64,000 bases of DNA from Pleurodeles waltl (Eukaryota > Chordata > Amphibia > Caudata > Salamandridae): NCBI RefSeq assembly GCF_031143425.1, contig NC_090446.1, positions 1,019,733,066 through 1,019,797,065 of the forward strand, given 5' to 3'. Every line of letters starts with the position of its first letter. Position 1 is the first letter of the stretch. Shown here piece by piece: positions 53,696-64,000 of this stretch. A program made the translations under genes and the position numbers. Under the pieces are notes generated by a model. The model worked only from the letters and a program-made list of their open reading frames with translations, was not told where the DNA came from and made no database searches.

Positions 53696-54664
53696 TCTCA
53701 CCTCACATTGCAACACTCATTATGTGTACAGCCCTGAAGTTTCTAACAAAACAAGCCCTGCAGGCACGAGGCAACTTGTGTGAGAACAGACCCGGGCTAG
53801 TTTTTCTTTTTTATTAGAGACTCCACATTCATTATGCAGCCTTTGTAGGGGTAGGGGGTTTGTCAAATAAAGACAAAATTGCTTTATTGTATTATGTGGT
53901 GTAATGGGCAGTCCCAGTGGTTGGGAAGAAACAGAGCGGGGAGTGGTAGGGAGAGAGGTGTATAGAGAGCGTAAGAAAGAGGGGGTGCTAGGAAAGGTGT
54001 TGGGTATGAAAATGAGAGTGAAACAGAGAGCGAGAGAAAAAAATTAACATTAAAAAAACATGTTTGTCACACATATAGCCTGGTATGAAGAGAAGCCAGA
54101 GCCCCTCTCCAAATACACTATCTAAGGATTCATGGCACGTAGCTTCGGAGCGCAAAAATCCTAGGTGAAGCTGTGGGAACCCCACTGCTCCTCTGGTGTC
54201 TCGTCATGAAGTCAGATTTTTTCTGACTTTAATGTCTTTGTGAATATGGGCTTTTAGCCCAGAAAGCTATAATATGGACATATGTGAAAGAGATGCACCA
54301 GGTTGTCAAAATACTAAAATCCAGTATGAACTCTAAGGCCATAAAACGGTGGAAGATATAATCTGAGAACTGACCTTTGAGGGTTGTACAGAGGGAGATA
54401 ATCCAGAGGTTAAAAAGGTGTACAAACAAAGTGCTGCATTCCTGTGAATCAGCTATATGCAGACGTGGAGGCTATTTCATTTTGATAGTGTCTGTGGTGA
54501 CCCCTAAAGAGTGAGGTTCCAGTGCTATTAATGAACCAGTCCAAATCCCCAAACATAAAAAGGTGGTGCAAGACATAATTACTGAAGTGTGATGGTTCTT
54601 AAAAGGGCTCAGGGCCAAAAAGGAGTTATAACCCAGCAGACCGGGTCTAAAAGTTCCAAATACC
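53696..54664. other. Polinton left non-coding segment
   Basis: Nothing beyond short frames; AT-rich patches and purine-rich strings (agagcgggagtgg, gagagaggtg). It may contain the promoter of the polymerase gene. Confidence 0.35.
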
Positions 54665-55036
54665 ATGACAGCGCACCCTAAAAAGGAAAGGGTTAGACCC
54701 CCCAAACACAACGTTAGGAGCCGCCACAAGCGCTCTAGGTGTTTCAAGTGTACACGGGGTAGATCTGAGAGACACAGACACCTCAATCACATATTTGGGC
54801 TACAAGTAAATGCGTCAGCCGAGGGATCATGGAGGCCACCTCTTGCGAATACTCCAGAGATGGTACAACTCAGTTCAGGAGGGCTGTCTAAAAACCGGTG
54901 GGCTAGTAAGAGGCACAAATGGGATAACAGCACCAAGCACTGGAGGCTTTCAATCGGTAAATTAAAGCAAGCCAGAATATATGCTATAAGGAGGCCTAAA
55001 AAATGCAGTGCCTCAGAATCAGCCCACCCAAAATGA
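54665..55036 (+). CDS. Unknown basic frame upstream of Polinton polymerase
   Basis: 123 codons, strongly basic (K-K-E-R-V-R-P-P-K, R-S-R-H-K-R-S-R) with a C-F-K-C pair followed by H-R-H-L-N-H, possibly a degenerate zinc-binding motif. It precedes the polymerase start by about 70 bp. I do not recognise it; it may be the extreme N-terminal part of the polymerase gene or a small separate gene. Confidence 0.35.
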   Translation: MTAHPKKERVRPPKHNVRSRHKRSRCFKCTRGRSERHRHLNHIFGLQVNASAEGSWRPPLANTPEMVQLSSGGLSKNRWASKRHKWDNSTKHWRLSIGKLKQARIYAIRRPKKCSASESAHPK

Positions 55037-55104
55037 TTCGCAAGAGAGCTCAGCATCCACCACAGACCACCAATCTGAGGATTTAGAGATGGTGTTTTTA
55101 GAGA

Positions 55105-58100
55105 GTGTTAGAATGCATAAACTATGCTGAGCAGGGTCTCTTAGCTATTCACCAGGCCATACAAACTCTCATAGAGCACTCATTACAAGACGTGGGCCCT
55201 AATGATGTCTTTCAGCTCAATTTCCATGGTCAGGGAATTAACACCTCCTTGTTCATCAGACACTTGACATGTGATGTATTTGACACTGTGGAATTTTTAG
55301 AAAACCTTTCTAAACCTTTACATAGTTATGGAGAAATCGCCACAAGAACCTTCAAAACAGTCACCCTCATTGTTAGAGTTTGAGAGGGGGCATGTGAAGG
55401 CCTTTAAAGAGTATCTTTTCCAGTAAAGTCATTAAAAAATAAAAATGAGGGTTGCTCATCTTCAACAACGGCAAGACCAACATGTGTCTGGCGGCGAGTA
55501 TTGGAGGGTTACTAGCGGATTGCAGCACTAGTGACATGGCTGTACCATCTAGAGTGCCTCAAGCCAATGCTGTGCTTGAAATACAGACTGGTAGGTTTCT
55601 GAGAACTGGGCCTGTTTTGAGAACTATTTTGACATCACTGTAAAAGTTCTTTACTACAGCGGATCGTGGAAGTATTTCACATCTGGAGAGTCTGTGAAAA
55701 GTAAGACGGTTTACATACTACATCATGAAAACCACTTTTGTGGTATCTTGAACCTGAAGGGTTTTCTAGGAGCTAAGTACGAGGGCACTCATTGCGATCA
55801 GATCTAGAACACACAGACAGCTCATCATTGTGAAAGGCATTGTAAAATGTGCCAAAGGGACGGCTGCTTCATACTTGATGATCAGAAGTTGAGATGTCCT
55901 CGATGTAATCGATTCTGTCGCTCAACAAACTGTTTGAACATGCACACTGCAGTTATTCAGTGCATTCCTAAAGCAGATTGTGCAGGGTGTGGGTGCTACA
56001 CAGCCACCAATCACAAAGGCAAAGGTATGAAATGTCTGCTTTTAAAGCGTCTTTTCCTCCAGGGAGAGAACACATGTGTTACATGACTAAAGGCTGGCCA
56101 CAGACCAAAACAGAAGACTACATAGTGTTCAATATAGAGTGTACTCAAGATACTGGGATGTACCAGACTAATTACATTTTCGTGCACTATTTAACCACCA
56201 ATGAAAAACTGGGAGTTTGCAGGCCCTACTTGCATGAACAAATTCCTTAACACTTTCATGTAGACAAAATGTAATGGCTACATCTTGATGGCCCATAGCT
56301 CCAAAGTGTACATACAGCTCGCTCTTTACTTAGCAAAATATGATATGTGAAAAGATGCCTGTAGAGCTCATCACCAAAGGCTCCAAAATTATGCTGCTAA
56401 AGGCTGTACCTTTACATATAAGGTTCATAAATACTTGTGCCCAGATTTATGGTGGCCTGGCGCATTCCAACGCCACATTAGCATCATTTTTTTTACACTA
56501 ATGTGGCGTTGGAAGGGGAAAAATTATGCAATATATTTTCAAAGTGGCACAATGCTTACACTGCGCTACTTTGTAACCCCTTGCGCCACAATAAGCCTGC
56601 GCCAGGCATAATGTATGCAAGGGGGGCATTGCAGAGCTAGGGGGCTGTAAAAATGGCACAAAGGAATCTATGAGATTCCTTTCCGCCATTATTATCTGCA
56701 TTTTTCAACGCCTGCTACGTTCATTGGGCCTCTAGGTGCTTTGCAGGGTTAGCGTCTACATTTTTGATGCTAGTATTGCAAATCGCTGGACTAGCATCAA
56801 AAATTATGACGCTAGTCCCCGTGACTACTGCCATGGTGCGCCGTATTTTAAATACAGCTCAAACATAATGGCATTATGCAGGAGCTAAGGGGTGCAAGAA
56901 AAGTGGCGCTGCACTAGGTACAGCAACACTTTTCACAAATCTGGGCCTTATAATTTTCTGGCCATGAAACTGAGCAAGTTGCTAAAAGTATTTGGTTTGC
57001 CAGGCCGTAAAGGTTATTTCCCAGACTTTTTTAACACATGAGCTAATCATAATTACAAAGGCCTCCTGCCTCTGCCCGACAGCTACGGGTTGAGTATATG
57101 ATGCCAGAGGAGGAAGAGAGTTTTCTACAGTGGTACGTTGAAAACCGTGAAAAGACGTTTCATTTTCAAACCGAGTTGAAAATGTAATGTCAGGCAGGTG
57201 TAATGATCTTGAGAAAAGCCTGCAATAACTTCAGAGACATGGTTGTGGAGATGACAAAACAAGAAAATCGTATGAACTCAAATATACAGAAGAGGACAAA
57301 ATCCATAAAGTACAATGACTCTTTTCAGCACATAAAGCTGGCTTCCATATGTCCACAAGCACGTTTTTGCAACCTGAAAGAATAGCTCTAGTGCCGGCCA
57401 ACTTCTATAATGGTAAGCAGAAGCATTATTCTATGCTCGCTATTCAATGACTCATATTCATCTCTAAAAAGGAAAACATTTTCATCCAACACACTTTGCA
57501 GGGTGATGAATACTGTGTGGGTCCGTATTTCCTAGATGGGTACACTGTAATTAATGGCGTGCCAATGGCCTTTGAATATAACAGTTGCTTTTACCGTGGT
57601 TGTCTCAGCTGCTACAAAACCCATGGTTTTGTTAAGCTGTTGGATACCAAATTTGAACACTTGCATAGATGTACTCTGTTAAAAACGCAATATCTTGAAA
57701 ACTGCGATATTGAGAACCCTCTGGGTTTTTTCATTAAAAGCAAAGAGTCACCCGAATCTTTTGAGCCCCGTGACGCCTTATTTGGGAGGTGTATAAATGC
57801 TATACAACTGTACAGGGCCGTGAGAGAGGGTAAAAAAATATCTTACAACGATTTCACAAGTCTGTATCTATTTGCCAACAAGATGAAGTTAGGGCACCCA
57901 GTATTAATTATAGGGACTTTAAATCCCTTGAAGAATACTTTGGATTGGTTAAATTTCAAGTCAACCCACTCAAGAGGATTTACTTCCCCGAACTACTGTA
58001 CAGAGTCGATGGCAAGCAAATTCTCCCCCTATGTCGAACATGTGCTGAAAGTAAAGAGACTGGCAAGTGCAGACACTCTGAAGAGCAAAGAGCGATCAAT

Positions 58101-58990
58101 GGGACATGGTGTACCATTAAGGTGCTGGGGTCTTGGGGAAAGGTTACAAACTTGGAAAACTACACAAAGTTTGGCACATTGAATGGGCTATGACACAGCT
58201 CTTTTCTAAGCATAAACCCTTCTCAGAGATAAGCAAGAGATGCTGGGGTTTCCAGAATGATGTATTAACAAGACCTCGAAGCAGAAATATATAGATGATT
58301 ACTACGCTCAACAGGGCATACGCTTGAGACCCGAGTAAATAAAAGTCAACTCCCGCCAGACACCAGTTAGCTAAAGTCTACCTCAATTCTATATGGGGAA
58401 AATTTGCCAAGCATACAAACTTGTCAAACACCACCCTCATCACAGATCCTGACAAACTGTCTAAATGTCTTTTTGGGACATCTTATGAGGTGTCCAGCTG
58501 CGAGTTTATCGATGATGGAACCGCTGTTCTGTGTTGGAAATACGCAAAAGAGTACTCCGCAACTTATAATAATATAAACATCTTCATGGCTTGTTTTACA
58601 ACTGCTCACACCTGTTTGGAGCGCTACAAGGTGATGGATAAACCTCAGGATCGGTGTGTGTATTACACTAAAGACTGTTATTTTTGTGAGTAAACTAGGG
58701 AATGAAGATCCTCAGCTCAGTGATTATTTAGGTGATTTAACCATGGAGCTAGGGAACAATGAGTACATTGTTTAATATACGTCAGCCGGTCCTAAAACCT
58801 ACAGTTATCGTACACTGAAAAATGCAGTATGTATGAAAGTCAAAACATCACCCTCTATGTTAACAACACAGTCAAAATCAATTTTGACAGTGTAAAGGAT
58901 CTGTTGTATGAATACTCTGTTTTGACCGGCATGAAAATGCTAAAACGATTGTTGCAAAACCACCTAGCACCGTCGGTCCACGAAACAGTG
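55105..58990 (+). pseudogene. Polinton DNA polymerase B
   Basis: Fragments in order: N-terminal block (F-I-R-H-L-T, F-L-E-N-L) at 55105-55383; Cys/His zinc-binding region (C-P-R-C-N-R-F-C, C-A-G-C-G-C) at 55850-56030; exonuclease start (F-N-I-E-C-T-Q-D) at 56130; TPR-like and palm regions at 57203-58182 (Y-N-D-F-T-S-L-Y, corresponding to the conserved Asp-containing SLYP motif, and P-V/I-L-C-R-T-C-A); and 58421-58693 (S-S-C-E-F-I, W-K-Y-A-K-E-Y), where the catalytic Y-x-D-T-D-S motif has become Y-Y-T-K-D-C. The last block (D-Y-L-G-D-L-T, I-N-F-D-S-V-K) runs to about 58990. Many frameshifts, a MITE insertion at 56439-56946, and loss of the catalytic aspartates. Confidence 0.85.
56439..56946. 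mobile_element. MITE inserted in Polinton polymerase gene
   Basis: Starts tgcccagatttatgg and ends cacaaatctgggc, giving a terminal inverted repeat around GCCCAGATTT. A strong inner stem ttccaacgccacattag / ctaatgtggcgttggaa (56465-56481 with 56498-56514) sits near the left end. It splits the polymerase frame between Y-K-V-H-K-Y and the following K-L-S-K-L-L-K-V block. No coding sequence. Target duplication unclear. Confidence 0.7.
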
Positions 58991-59088
58991 GGAAATTACA
59001 TCCATGCCTTTGAATAAAACCTTGTGTGTAGTGTTTGATAAAAGGGTCCTGACTGACCACTACAAAACCCTGCCATTCGGTTACTGAA

Positions 59089-59654
59089 GTGTCATTAGAA
59101 TCTCGGCATCCGACTATGGACGTCAGGCTACAGTGCTTGTTCTCCTGTGTTCTAGCAGGCCCCTTAAATTTCTGTAAAAGCTATTTTATAAAGAAACTAT
59201 TAGAACATACTCCTATTGTTATATCCCAACCCCTTAACAATATTGTTTGGCTTTATTCATGCTTGCAAGATCTTTATACAGAACTATCCCTAAGGCTCCT
59301 GCTCATCAGTTTTATAGAAGGCATGCCGAATAGTCTCAATGACAATGCATTGTTGCCTACAGGCCTTGTAAACATGGTAATTGTAGACAACCTAATGAGC
59401 GAATGCGGGGTCACTCAGAGATAGAGAAAGCTTATACTAAATATTCACACCATCACAATCTAAGCATGTGTTACATCGTACAGAACATGCTTTACAAGAG
59501 CATTCCGTTTATAGCTCTCAATGCCTCATACCTGATTTCAGTTAAAAAACCCAGTAACAAACACAAGGTAGCTGCTATAGCTAAACAGATGTACCCCGGA
59601 AACATACAGTTTTTCATGGAAACCCCAAGTAGTAGTTTAAGAAATATTTGTTAG
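59089..59654 (+). pseudogene. Polinton packaging ATPase (A32/FtsK-HerA type)
   Basis: Two overlapping frames together match the family. The Walker A position reads A-G-P-L-N-F-C-K-S (expected A-G-P-x-G-S-G-K-T/S, so degenerate) near 59155. W-L-Y-S-C-L-Q-D-L-Y and F-I-E-G-M-P follow. The Walker B-like V-I-V-D-N-L-M-S-E is near 59385 (an Asn replaces the second acidic residue). Then K-Y-S-H-H-H-N-L-S-M-C-Y-I-V-Q-N, N-A-S-Y-L-I and A-K-Q-M-Y-P-G-N. One frameshift near 59405. In intact elements it packages DNA into the capsid. Confidence 0.85.
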
Positions 59655-59690
59655 CGGGTGTTCTTTTGTTCTTCGAGGCTCTCTTCCGTC

Positions 59691-60107
59691 TTATGGATCT
59701 TCTTTTGCGAGCACCTTTGTAAGACCGCCTGCTTTTTTTATAGGGCACCGATATCCCACATGCCTCAAGCCCCTTTGCTTTCTTTTAATATTTGTGTTTG
59801 GTTTGTACACAAGTCCCGCTCCTTCTTTGGGTTGTTTGTTCATGCGTCCAGTGGCAGCAGAAGTCACAGATATCACCACATCCTGGGCAATGTTAGAGGC
59901 CTCCGCTTTAACGTGGGCTTTTGCAATTTCATAGCCTCATCTTAAGTATGGCATAGCTCTTCTAAACAAACTACAGAAAAAAACTCCCAGTCCCACCCCA
60001 TACTTAACAGGGGACCCTTGAAAGAATGGTGGCACTCCATTCCTGACCTGGTGTCCGTAATAGACCATGTACAGAGTAGGGTAGCCATATGTTTTCATGA
60101 TCACCAT
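59691..60107 (-). pseudogene. Polinton virion core-like protein
   Basis: Starts near 60098-60107 with M-K-T-Y-G-Y-P-T. A P-F-F-Q-G-S-P and G-L-G-V-F-F block is typical of small Polinton proteins likened to adenovirus core or pVI-type proteins. After a stop and shift a frame at 59691-59879 gives a basic, Gly/Lys-rich C terminus. It lies immediately before the ATPase end on the opposite strand. Confidence 0.6.
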
Positions 60108-60109
60108 GA

Positions 60110-60877
60110 TGACTTCTTAATATTTGCTGTTGCGTCACGCCTTAAATGAAGCTTAACAATCACTTGCCCGTATTTAAAGGACACTGGCTCAGACTGGTCA
60201 TCGAAGATCATGATCAACATAGTGTCGAAATGTTTTTTTTTAAATTGCTACGTAGTCTAGTTTGATATATTGAATTTTAATTGCAGTGTTATTTTCCACC
60301 TTCATTTGTACCCATTTTAGCAATGGTGAATAACTATCCCCAACCCTCTGCAGCTCTACAATATCAATATGCACATAGAGCGTGTAGAACCCCCCATTAA
60401 TAATGGGACACAATGTGTTCGGTTTATAGTTTTTTTTAATATATTGCACTGTGTCTAAAACCCTTCTTAGTTTACCCACACGGCTAAACTCTATATCATG
60501 ATTTCAAGCTTTAAAAAAATCCTCCCTTCTAATGTTATCTAATACCAGACGAATATTCTAATACATTTCAATGCAGGCTATGGATTTGTTGATGGCCTCA
60601 ACCACCGCCACAATGCTTGGGTAATAACGTGAGGAAAGCCAGCATGGATGATCAACGGGTCCAGATCATGCTTTATAGTAAATTCAGACTCCAGATTATT
60701 AAATGTATTCCAGGTTCTTGGGTATTGGATTTTGGATTTTGGTTAGGGCTACCTCCCAGTCCACTTTTAGGTCCACAGGTTTAGCAAGTTTCACTGAATA
60801 ATTAGAATATTGATTGTCGGGAAACATGCCCTTGAAGCGTTGGATGGCAAGGTAGTATAAAATAGTGCTGTCTCCAT
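60110..60877 (-). pseudogene. Polinton minor capsid-like protein (PX/penton candidate)
   Basis: ATG at 60877 followed by a T-L-P-S-N-A-S motif; further words are Y-S-V-K-L-A-K-P, D-W-E-V-A-L-T-K-I-Q and, near 60240-60480, F-Y-T-L-Y-V-H-I-D-I and V-G-D-S-Y-S-P-L-L. The C terminus reads F-K-Y-G-Q-V-I-V-K-L-H-L-R. I recognise this pattern as a Polinton structural-type protein but am unsure of its exact name. Several frame breaks. Confidence 0.55.
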
Positions 60878-60999
60878 ATTGTCTCCTTCAGAATGCACTG
60901 TGCTCACATGTCCTGCAGGGAGCTTGCCAGCACCCAACTGTTAAATTCATCAGGCACTCCCTCCATTTGAAGACGACCTGTTTGTTATCCGCCGCTACC

Positions 61000-61660
61000 T
61001 TTCCGTTTCAGAATCTTTTCAACCCTGTACACCCTGTTTTGATTGTGCGGGACCTTTTGTCACTCTTTGCTGTAAAAGGCACTCAACTCAGTTTCGCCTT
61101 CGCAGATTTTAGAGTTCTATTAAAACGCTATATTACAGCCGCTTTTACCTTTGTGTGCGTGATAAAATGCTGAACTGCGTGCTTGTTTAAAAATTATTTT
61201 CCGGCATCTGTTTGCAGTTTGCGAGAGATACGCCCTTTCCTGAAAATGGCTTTAAAGGCCGTGGTGATGCTAGTCCCAGTTTTATCTCTTAGTGCTTCTG
61301 CAAAGGCCTACTTGGACAATACATCTATAACCTTTAATATATATTGATCTCCATTATTATACTTGGCTAGATCTTCAAGGCTGATTATATACGCCTGCCA
61401 TTGGTAATTTAGCTGCGCATTAACGATGGTTGGTCGCCTCTTAAAACGTTTCCTGACTGGCTTATGGAGTGAACACACCTCTTTCCCAGATGACCAAGTC
61501 TTCATCTGTGCTCTGTTTACAGACTCATTTTCAACTACAGCTCTTCTAAACAGTGCTTCAACATTTCTGAAGCTTCTGCCCCTCTTGTATTGTAATAAAT
61601 CTTCCTTAAACCATCAACAGACTTGTTTGTCAGCCCCGCCATCCCATGAAATGAAAGACA
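61000..61660 (-). pseudogene. Polinton integrase (retroviral type)
   Basis: Minus-strand frame 61308-61505 reads V-R-K-R-F-K-R-R-P and Q-W-Q-A-Y-I-I-S-L, where the first catalytic Asp is expected but Tyr stands. It continues with L-A-K-Y-N-N-G and V-I-D-V-L-S-K, then a stop. Beyond it L-Q-T-D-A-G-K carries the second Asp near 61215, and the third (E-R-F-N-R) position is a stop. Family role: integration with 6-bp duplication. Inactive here. Confidence 0.82.
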
Positions 61661-61799
61661 ATGTTTTTGTGTAAGGTCATTTTATTAAAAATAAAGAATG
61701 TTAGCAACACATAAACAGGGCAAACTTTACAGTTTCATGGTACACAATTTGTCGGTGTTGGTGGTAAGCTTGCGGCCTTTCCTTACGTATACATAATAT

Positions 61800-62301
61800 G
61801 ACACACTGTACAGATATTACTAGGAGGCTTGCAGATAATTTGTCGCATTGTCACAAGTTTTTACATTTTTACAGCTATAAAGTCAACGGCTCTAGTTAGG
61901 ACTTCATGATCATCCCTCCTATAACTTTGTACACTTAGGCTAGTGATGGCATTCAAAAGATTGTACAATTCTCTGTCATACAAAACCTTTATTTCAGAAA
62001 AAATCTTCAGTCAAGCATTCCAAGGCGATATGTAAGCTGTTCATCGCTGATAGTGTTAACTCCCTCACATGTTGTTTGTACGTGCTCCAGTATTCATCCA
62101 TGTTGTAGGCAGCAATGCATTGGCACACCAGTTGGCTATGCACGTAGGACTGTCACACCACAGCGCCACAGCAGGATCACCAAGCTTCAAATAGTGGAGA
62201 GTTGCAGGTTGTATTCTTTCTTTAAGCAAAAGCAACACATATATCAATCTGGCAATACACGTATCCTGGGCGTAACTCAGAATCAGCTCATGAACTGACA
62301 T
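61800..62301 (-). pseudogene. Unknown Polinton gene next to integrase
   Basis: From an ATG at 62301 a clean frame (V-H-E-L-I-L-S-Y, L-I-Y-V-L-L-L-L-K-E-R) runs about 55 codons. The apparent coding sequence then shifts to a second frame (M-D-E-Y-W-S-T-Y-K-Q-H-V, L-H-I-A-L-E-C-L) near 62100-61990 and a third (V-L-Y-D-R-E-L-Y-N-L-L-N) near 61950. Three frame segments in order suggest a decayed gene of about 170 residues. Not recognised; it is not one of the standard Polinton core genes I can name. Confidence 0.45.
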
Positions 62302-62377
62302 TCTGATGCTTGTCCTAAAAGTGAGTAAGCATATAACGTTAAATAATACATTAAAGACACACTACTGTTGGGGGTCA

Positions 62378-63180
62378 TCATTTTAAAACCAGTTTTTGTA
62401 GGGCCAAAGAGCTGAATTGTTGTCTATTTTTAAAATAAATGTCACACATATGCCTTTCTATAGCCCTTTCTGCCATCCTTCTAACAAAATACGTACACAA
62501 GCCTTGCATACGACCGAATTTTGAGCTTGACTCGCATGCACATTCGATCTCTTTGAGCATGGTCGACAAGAATTTAATCACATATGGGTGGAGATTATTC
62601 TTTACCTCTGACAAACCATGTGCCAACCTTAACAGTTTGTACACTTTGTGTGGGGTTAGCAAGGTACATACATGACAAATTATTCTTAATGTGTATGAGG
62701 CGTATAGACACTTGTAAGCCTCCTGTTTCGGATCTTTAATTTTATGTCTGTAACAGAGAATATAAAAGTCATGTTTGAGACAAGTGTTCACAACAATCTC
62801 AGTAAAACCTTTACCAGGCCATTTGTCATTGTAAGGTATGCCAGGGGCTTCCTTTTCAAAATCTGCACTATTGTATGTACAAACACAATTCTTACAAGGT
62901 TCTTTGTTTTGGATTTTGTAACTTTCAGTCTGTTTTGAACAGCATCTGGAATAAAAATCTACGTTGTTAACCGCTGGTGGTGTCCCCTCTACCACAGCGG
63001 TTTTTGCTGATGCTTTCTACAGTCCAAAAAGGAAAGAAAGCTGAACTATTAGTTAAAATTTCAAATATAGCCACGTATACAGTGTAAGTGTCCAGAATGA
63101 TATTTACTAACCTCGTCATTTTTGCCCGACTCAGAGGCGGCTCTGAATTTTTTTTTGGTGAGGAGGCTGTATCTCTTCAT
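62378..63180 (-). CDS. Unknown Cys-rich two-exon gene of the Polinton (intact)
   Basis: Exon 1 63112-63180 (ATG, 23 codons, basic: K-R-Y-S-L-L-T-K-K-K) ends at a GTTAGT donor. Exon 2 62378-63016 follows a pyrimidine-rich acceptor (tttctttcctttttggactgtag) in phase 0. Total about 235 codons without a break, the only undamaged gene of this Polinton. Exon 2 has C-C, C-K-N-C-V-C, C-L-K-H, I-L-C-Y-R-H and I-I-C-H-V-C pairs, suggesting one or two metal-binding sites, and an alpha-helical Leu-rich second half. It sits next to the right TIR, where Polinton-like viruses often keep variable accessory genes. No family assignment. Confidence 0.6.
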
Positions 63181-63299
63181 GATGATCAAACAATCTGTTC
63201 CTAGAGGGTGGTTCCAGGGTTTAGCATAGGATGCTTAGGAGACTCCTCATATGTATTCTACGCATCAATAAGGGGGGGCGTCCTCTTTAACATCACCAC

Positions 63300-63690
63300 A
63301 TGGTCACATGATCGCCAGGGTTTTTGGTTTGCTGGGGTTTGCTATTTAGCCATAGACATGTGGTTAGGACCATGAGCATGTGTTTACCCATGGCTAGGGT
63401 GATGTCACAAAATAGGTGGCCCAACATGGTCATGTGATCCCCAAGGAACTGATGCCATTTCCGCAGTGGGTTCCGGAGGGGAGGGAGACAGGGCCTGAAG
63501 TTCCAGTAATGGGAGTGATGTCACTTCCAGGGCGAGACAACTATCAACTGTCACTTTTTCCATGATGACAAAAGCCATCCCTTTATCCTACTCAGAACAA
63601 ATGGCTGAACAGAATTGCGCAAAGAATTAGAACTTTACTCTGATAGCATCCTTTTTGTGACTATCGTTAATCCATTTTCAAAAACGTTAT
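63300..63690 (-). repeat. Polinton right TIR
   Basis: Reverse complement partner of 53400-53695: shared words listed there occur in inverted order (ctagggtgatgtcaca, cccaacatggtcatgtgatcccc, gatgccatttcc, gtgatgtcacttcc, catgatgacaaaagcc). Identity falls off near 63690, which is taken as the outer limit. Confidence 0.8.
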
Positions 63691-64000
63691 GTTTAACATA
63701 GTGCTAGGGTGGGCTTGAAAGGGTTAAAACATTAGATATATCTGGACTATACCAGTACCACAATATTGAGGGATTCAATTATGTTATATCTTAATTTAAA
63801 TATATTTGGCACTTTATTTTCAGACTCTAACCAGTGCTCTCTGCTCTGCCAGTGCTGCAATTATATTGCAGAGGCATCCCTGATTGAGCTTTTCACTCAT
63901 TTATAAGGCACATTTTTACTTTATTTTAAATCCATTTCTTTTAAATTCACTGTTCAATGTTGTGCACTCCTTTCCACTGTCTGTTTTTGTGAAGAAAGCA
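63691..64000. other. Right flank, nothing recognised
   Basis: AT-rich sequence without motif or coding frame to the end of the window. Confidence 0.4.

Larger units (their letters stand above)
53400..63690. mobile_element. Polinton/Maverick (about 10.3 kb, decayed)
   Basis: Long terminal inverted repeats flank a gene set that is diagnostic of Polintons (adintovirus-like): protein-primed type DNA polymerase B and an A32-like packaging ATPase on the plus strand, then core-like, capsid-like and retroviral-type integrase genes on the minus strand. A typical Polinton is 15-20 kb; here the major capsid protein (hexon-like) and the adenain-type protease were not found, so it has large internal losses. 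Outer ends are estimated from where the two TIRs stop matching; the expected 6-bp duplication could not be confirmed. Confidence 0.85.

Overview
The window reads as eukaryotic repeat-dense intergenic DNA. The most likely source is a salamander, probably a newt such as Pleurodeles. This is an inference from family-level recognition: very large intact Harbinger DNA transposons, an epsilon/gamma-like endogenous retrovirus, a Polinton/Maverick, an L2/CR1-type LINE and many foldback MITEs all sit together, and I see no convincing host gene. No tRNA, rRNA, CRISPR or prokaryotic operon was seen.

Layout. 1-7.5 kb: AT-rich tandem repeat, a cluster of hairpins, a C-rich degenerate minisatellite (3.2-4.1 kb), and a 566-bp Harbinger-type MITE with TAA duplications (6056-6621) plus a second partial copy. 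7.55-22.1 kb: two nested autonomous Harbinger elements. Element 1 (7621-16253, ACA target duplication) has jumped into the transposase gene of element 2, whose right part continues at 16254-22106 and whose left part is lost beyond about 7550. 22.1-29.8 kb: a Ty3/gypsy integrase remnant (minus strand), then the 3' part of an endogenous retrovirus (pol, env, 3' LTR start) on the plus strand. 29.8-38.0 kb: Harbinger element 3 (TTT duplication). 38.4-47.2 kb: Harbinger element 4 (TGA duplication). 47.2-53.4 kb: foldback repeats, a GATA microsatellite, and an L2/CR1-like LINE on the minus strand. 53.4-63.7 kb: a decayed Polinton with about 300-bp terminal inverted repeats, carrying DNA polymerase B, packaging ATPase, core-like, capsid-like and integrase remnants, plus one intact two-exon gene of unknown function.

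The most interesting system is the Harbinger family. Each full copy carries three genes, not the usual two: (a) a NAIF1-like Myb/SANT protein with a C-terminal helical tail, (b) a HARBI1-type DDE transposase on the opposite strand, and (c) a second, divergent Myb/SANT gene split over three exons, placed head to head with the transposase and ending in a very long Ser/Thr/Pro/Lys-rich tail. GGCGGT/ACCGCC motifs crowd both element ends and the shared divergent promoter. The four copies form two subfamilies (1+4 and 2+3). They differ by a transposase intron exactly inside the second catalytic-Asp motif, by different minisatellites at the same place, and by a Thr/Ala repeat tail in the second Myb protein. 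Element 4 keeps an intact 366-codon transposase frame with the full D-D-E triad; element 1 keeps an almost intact second Myb gene. The elements probably work as a module: Myb proteins bind the ends and the promoter and bring in the transposase.
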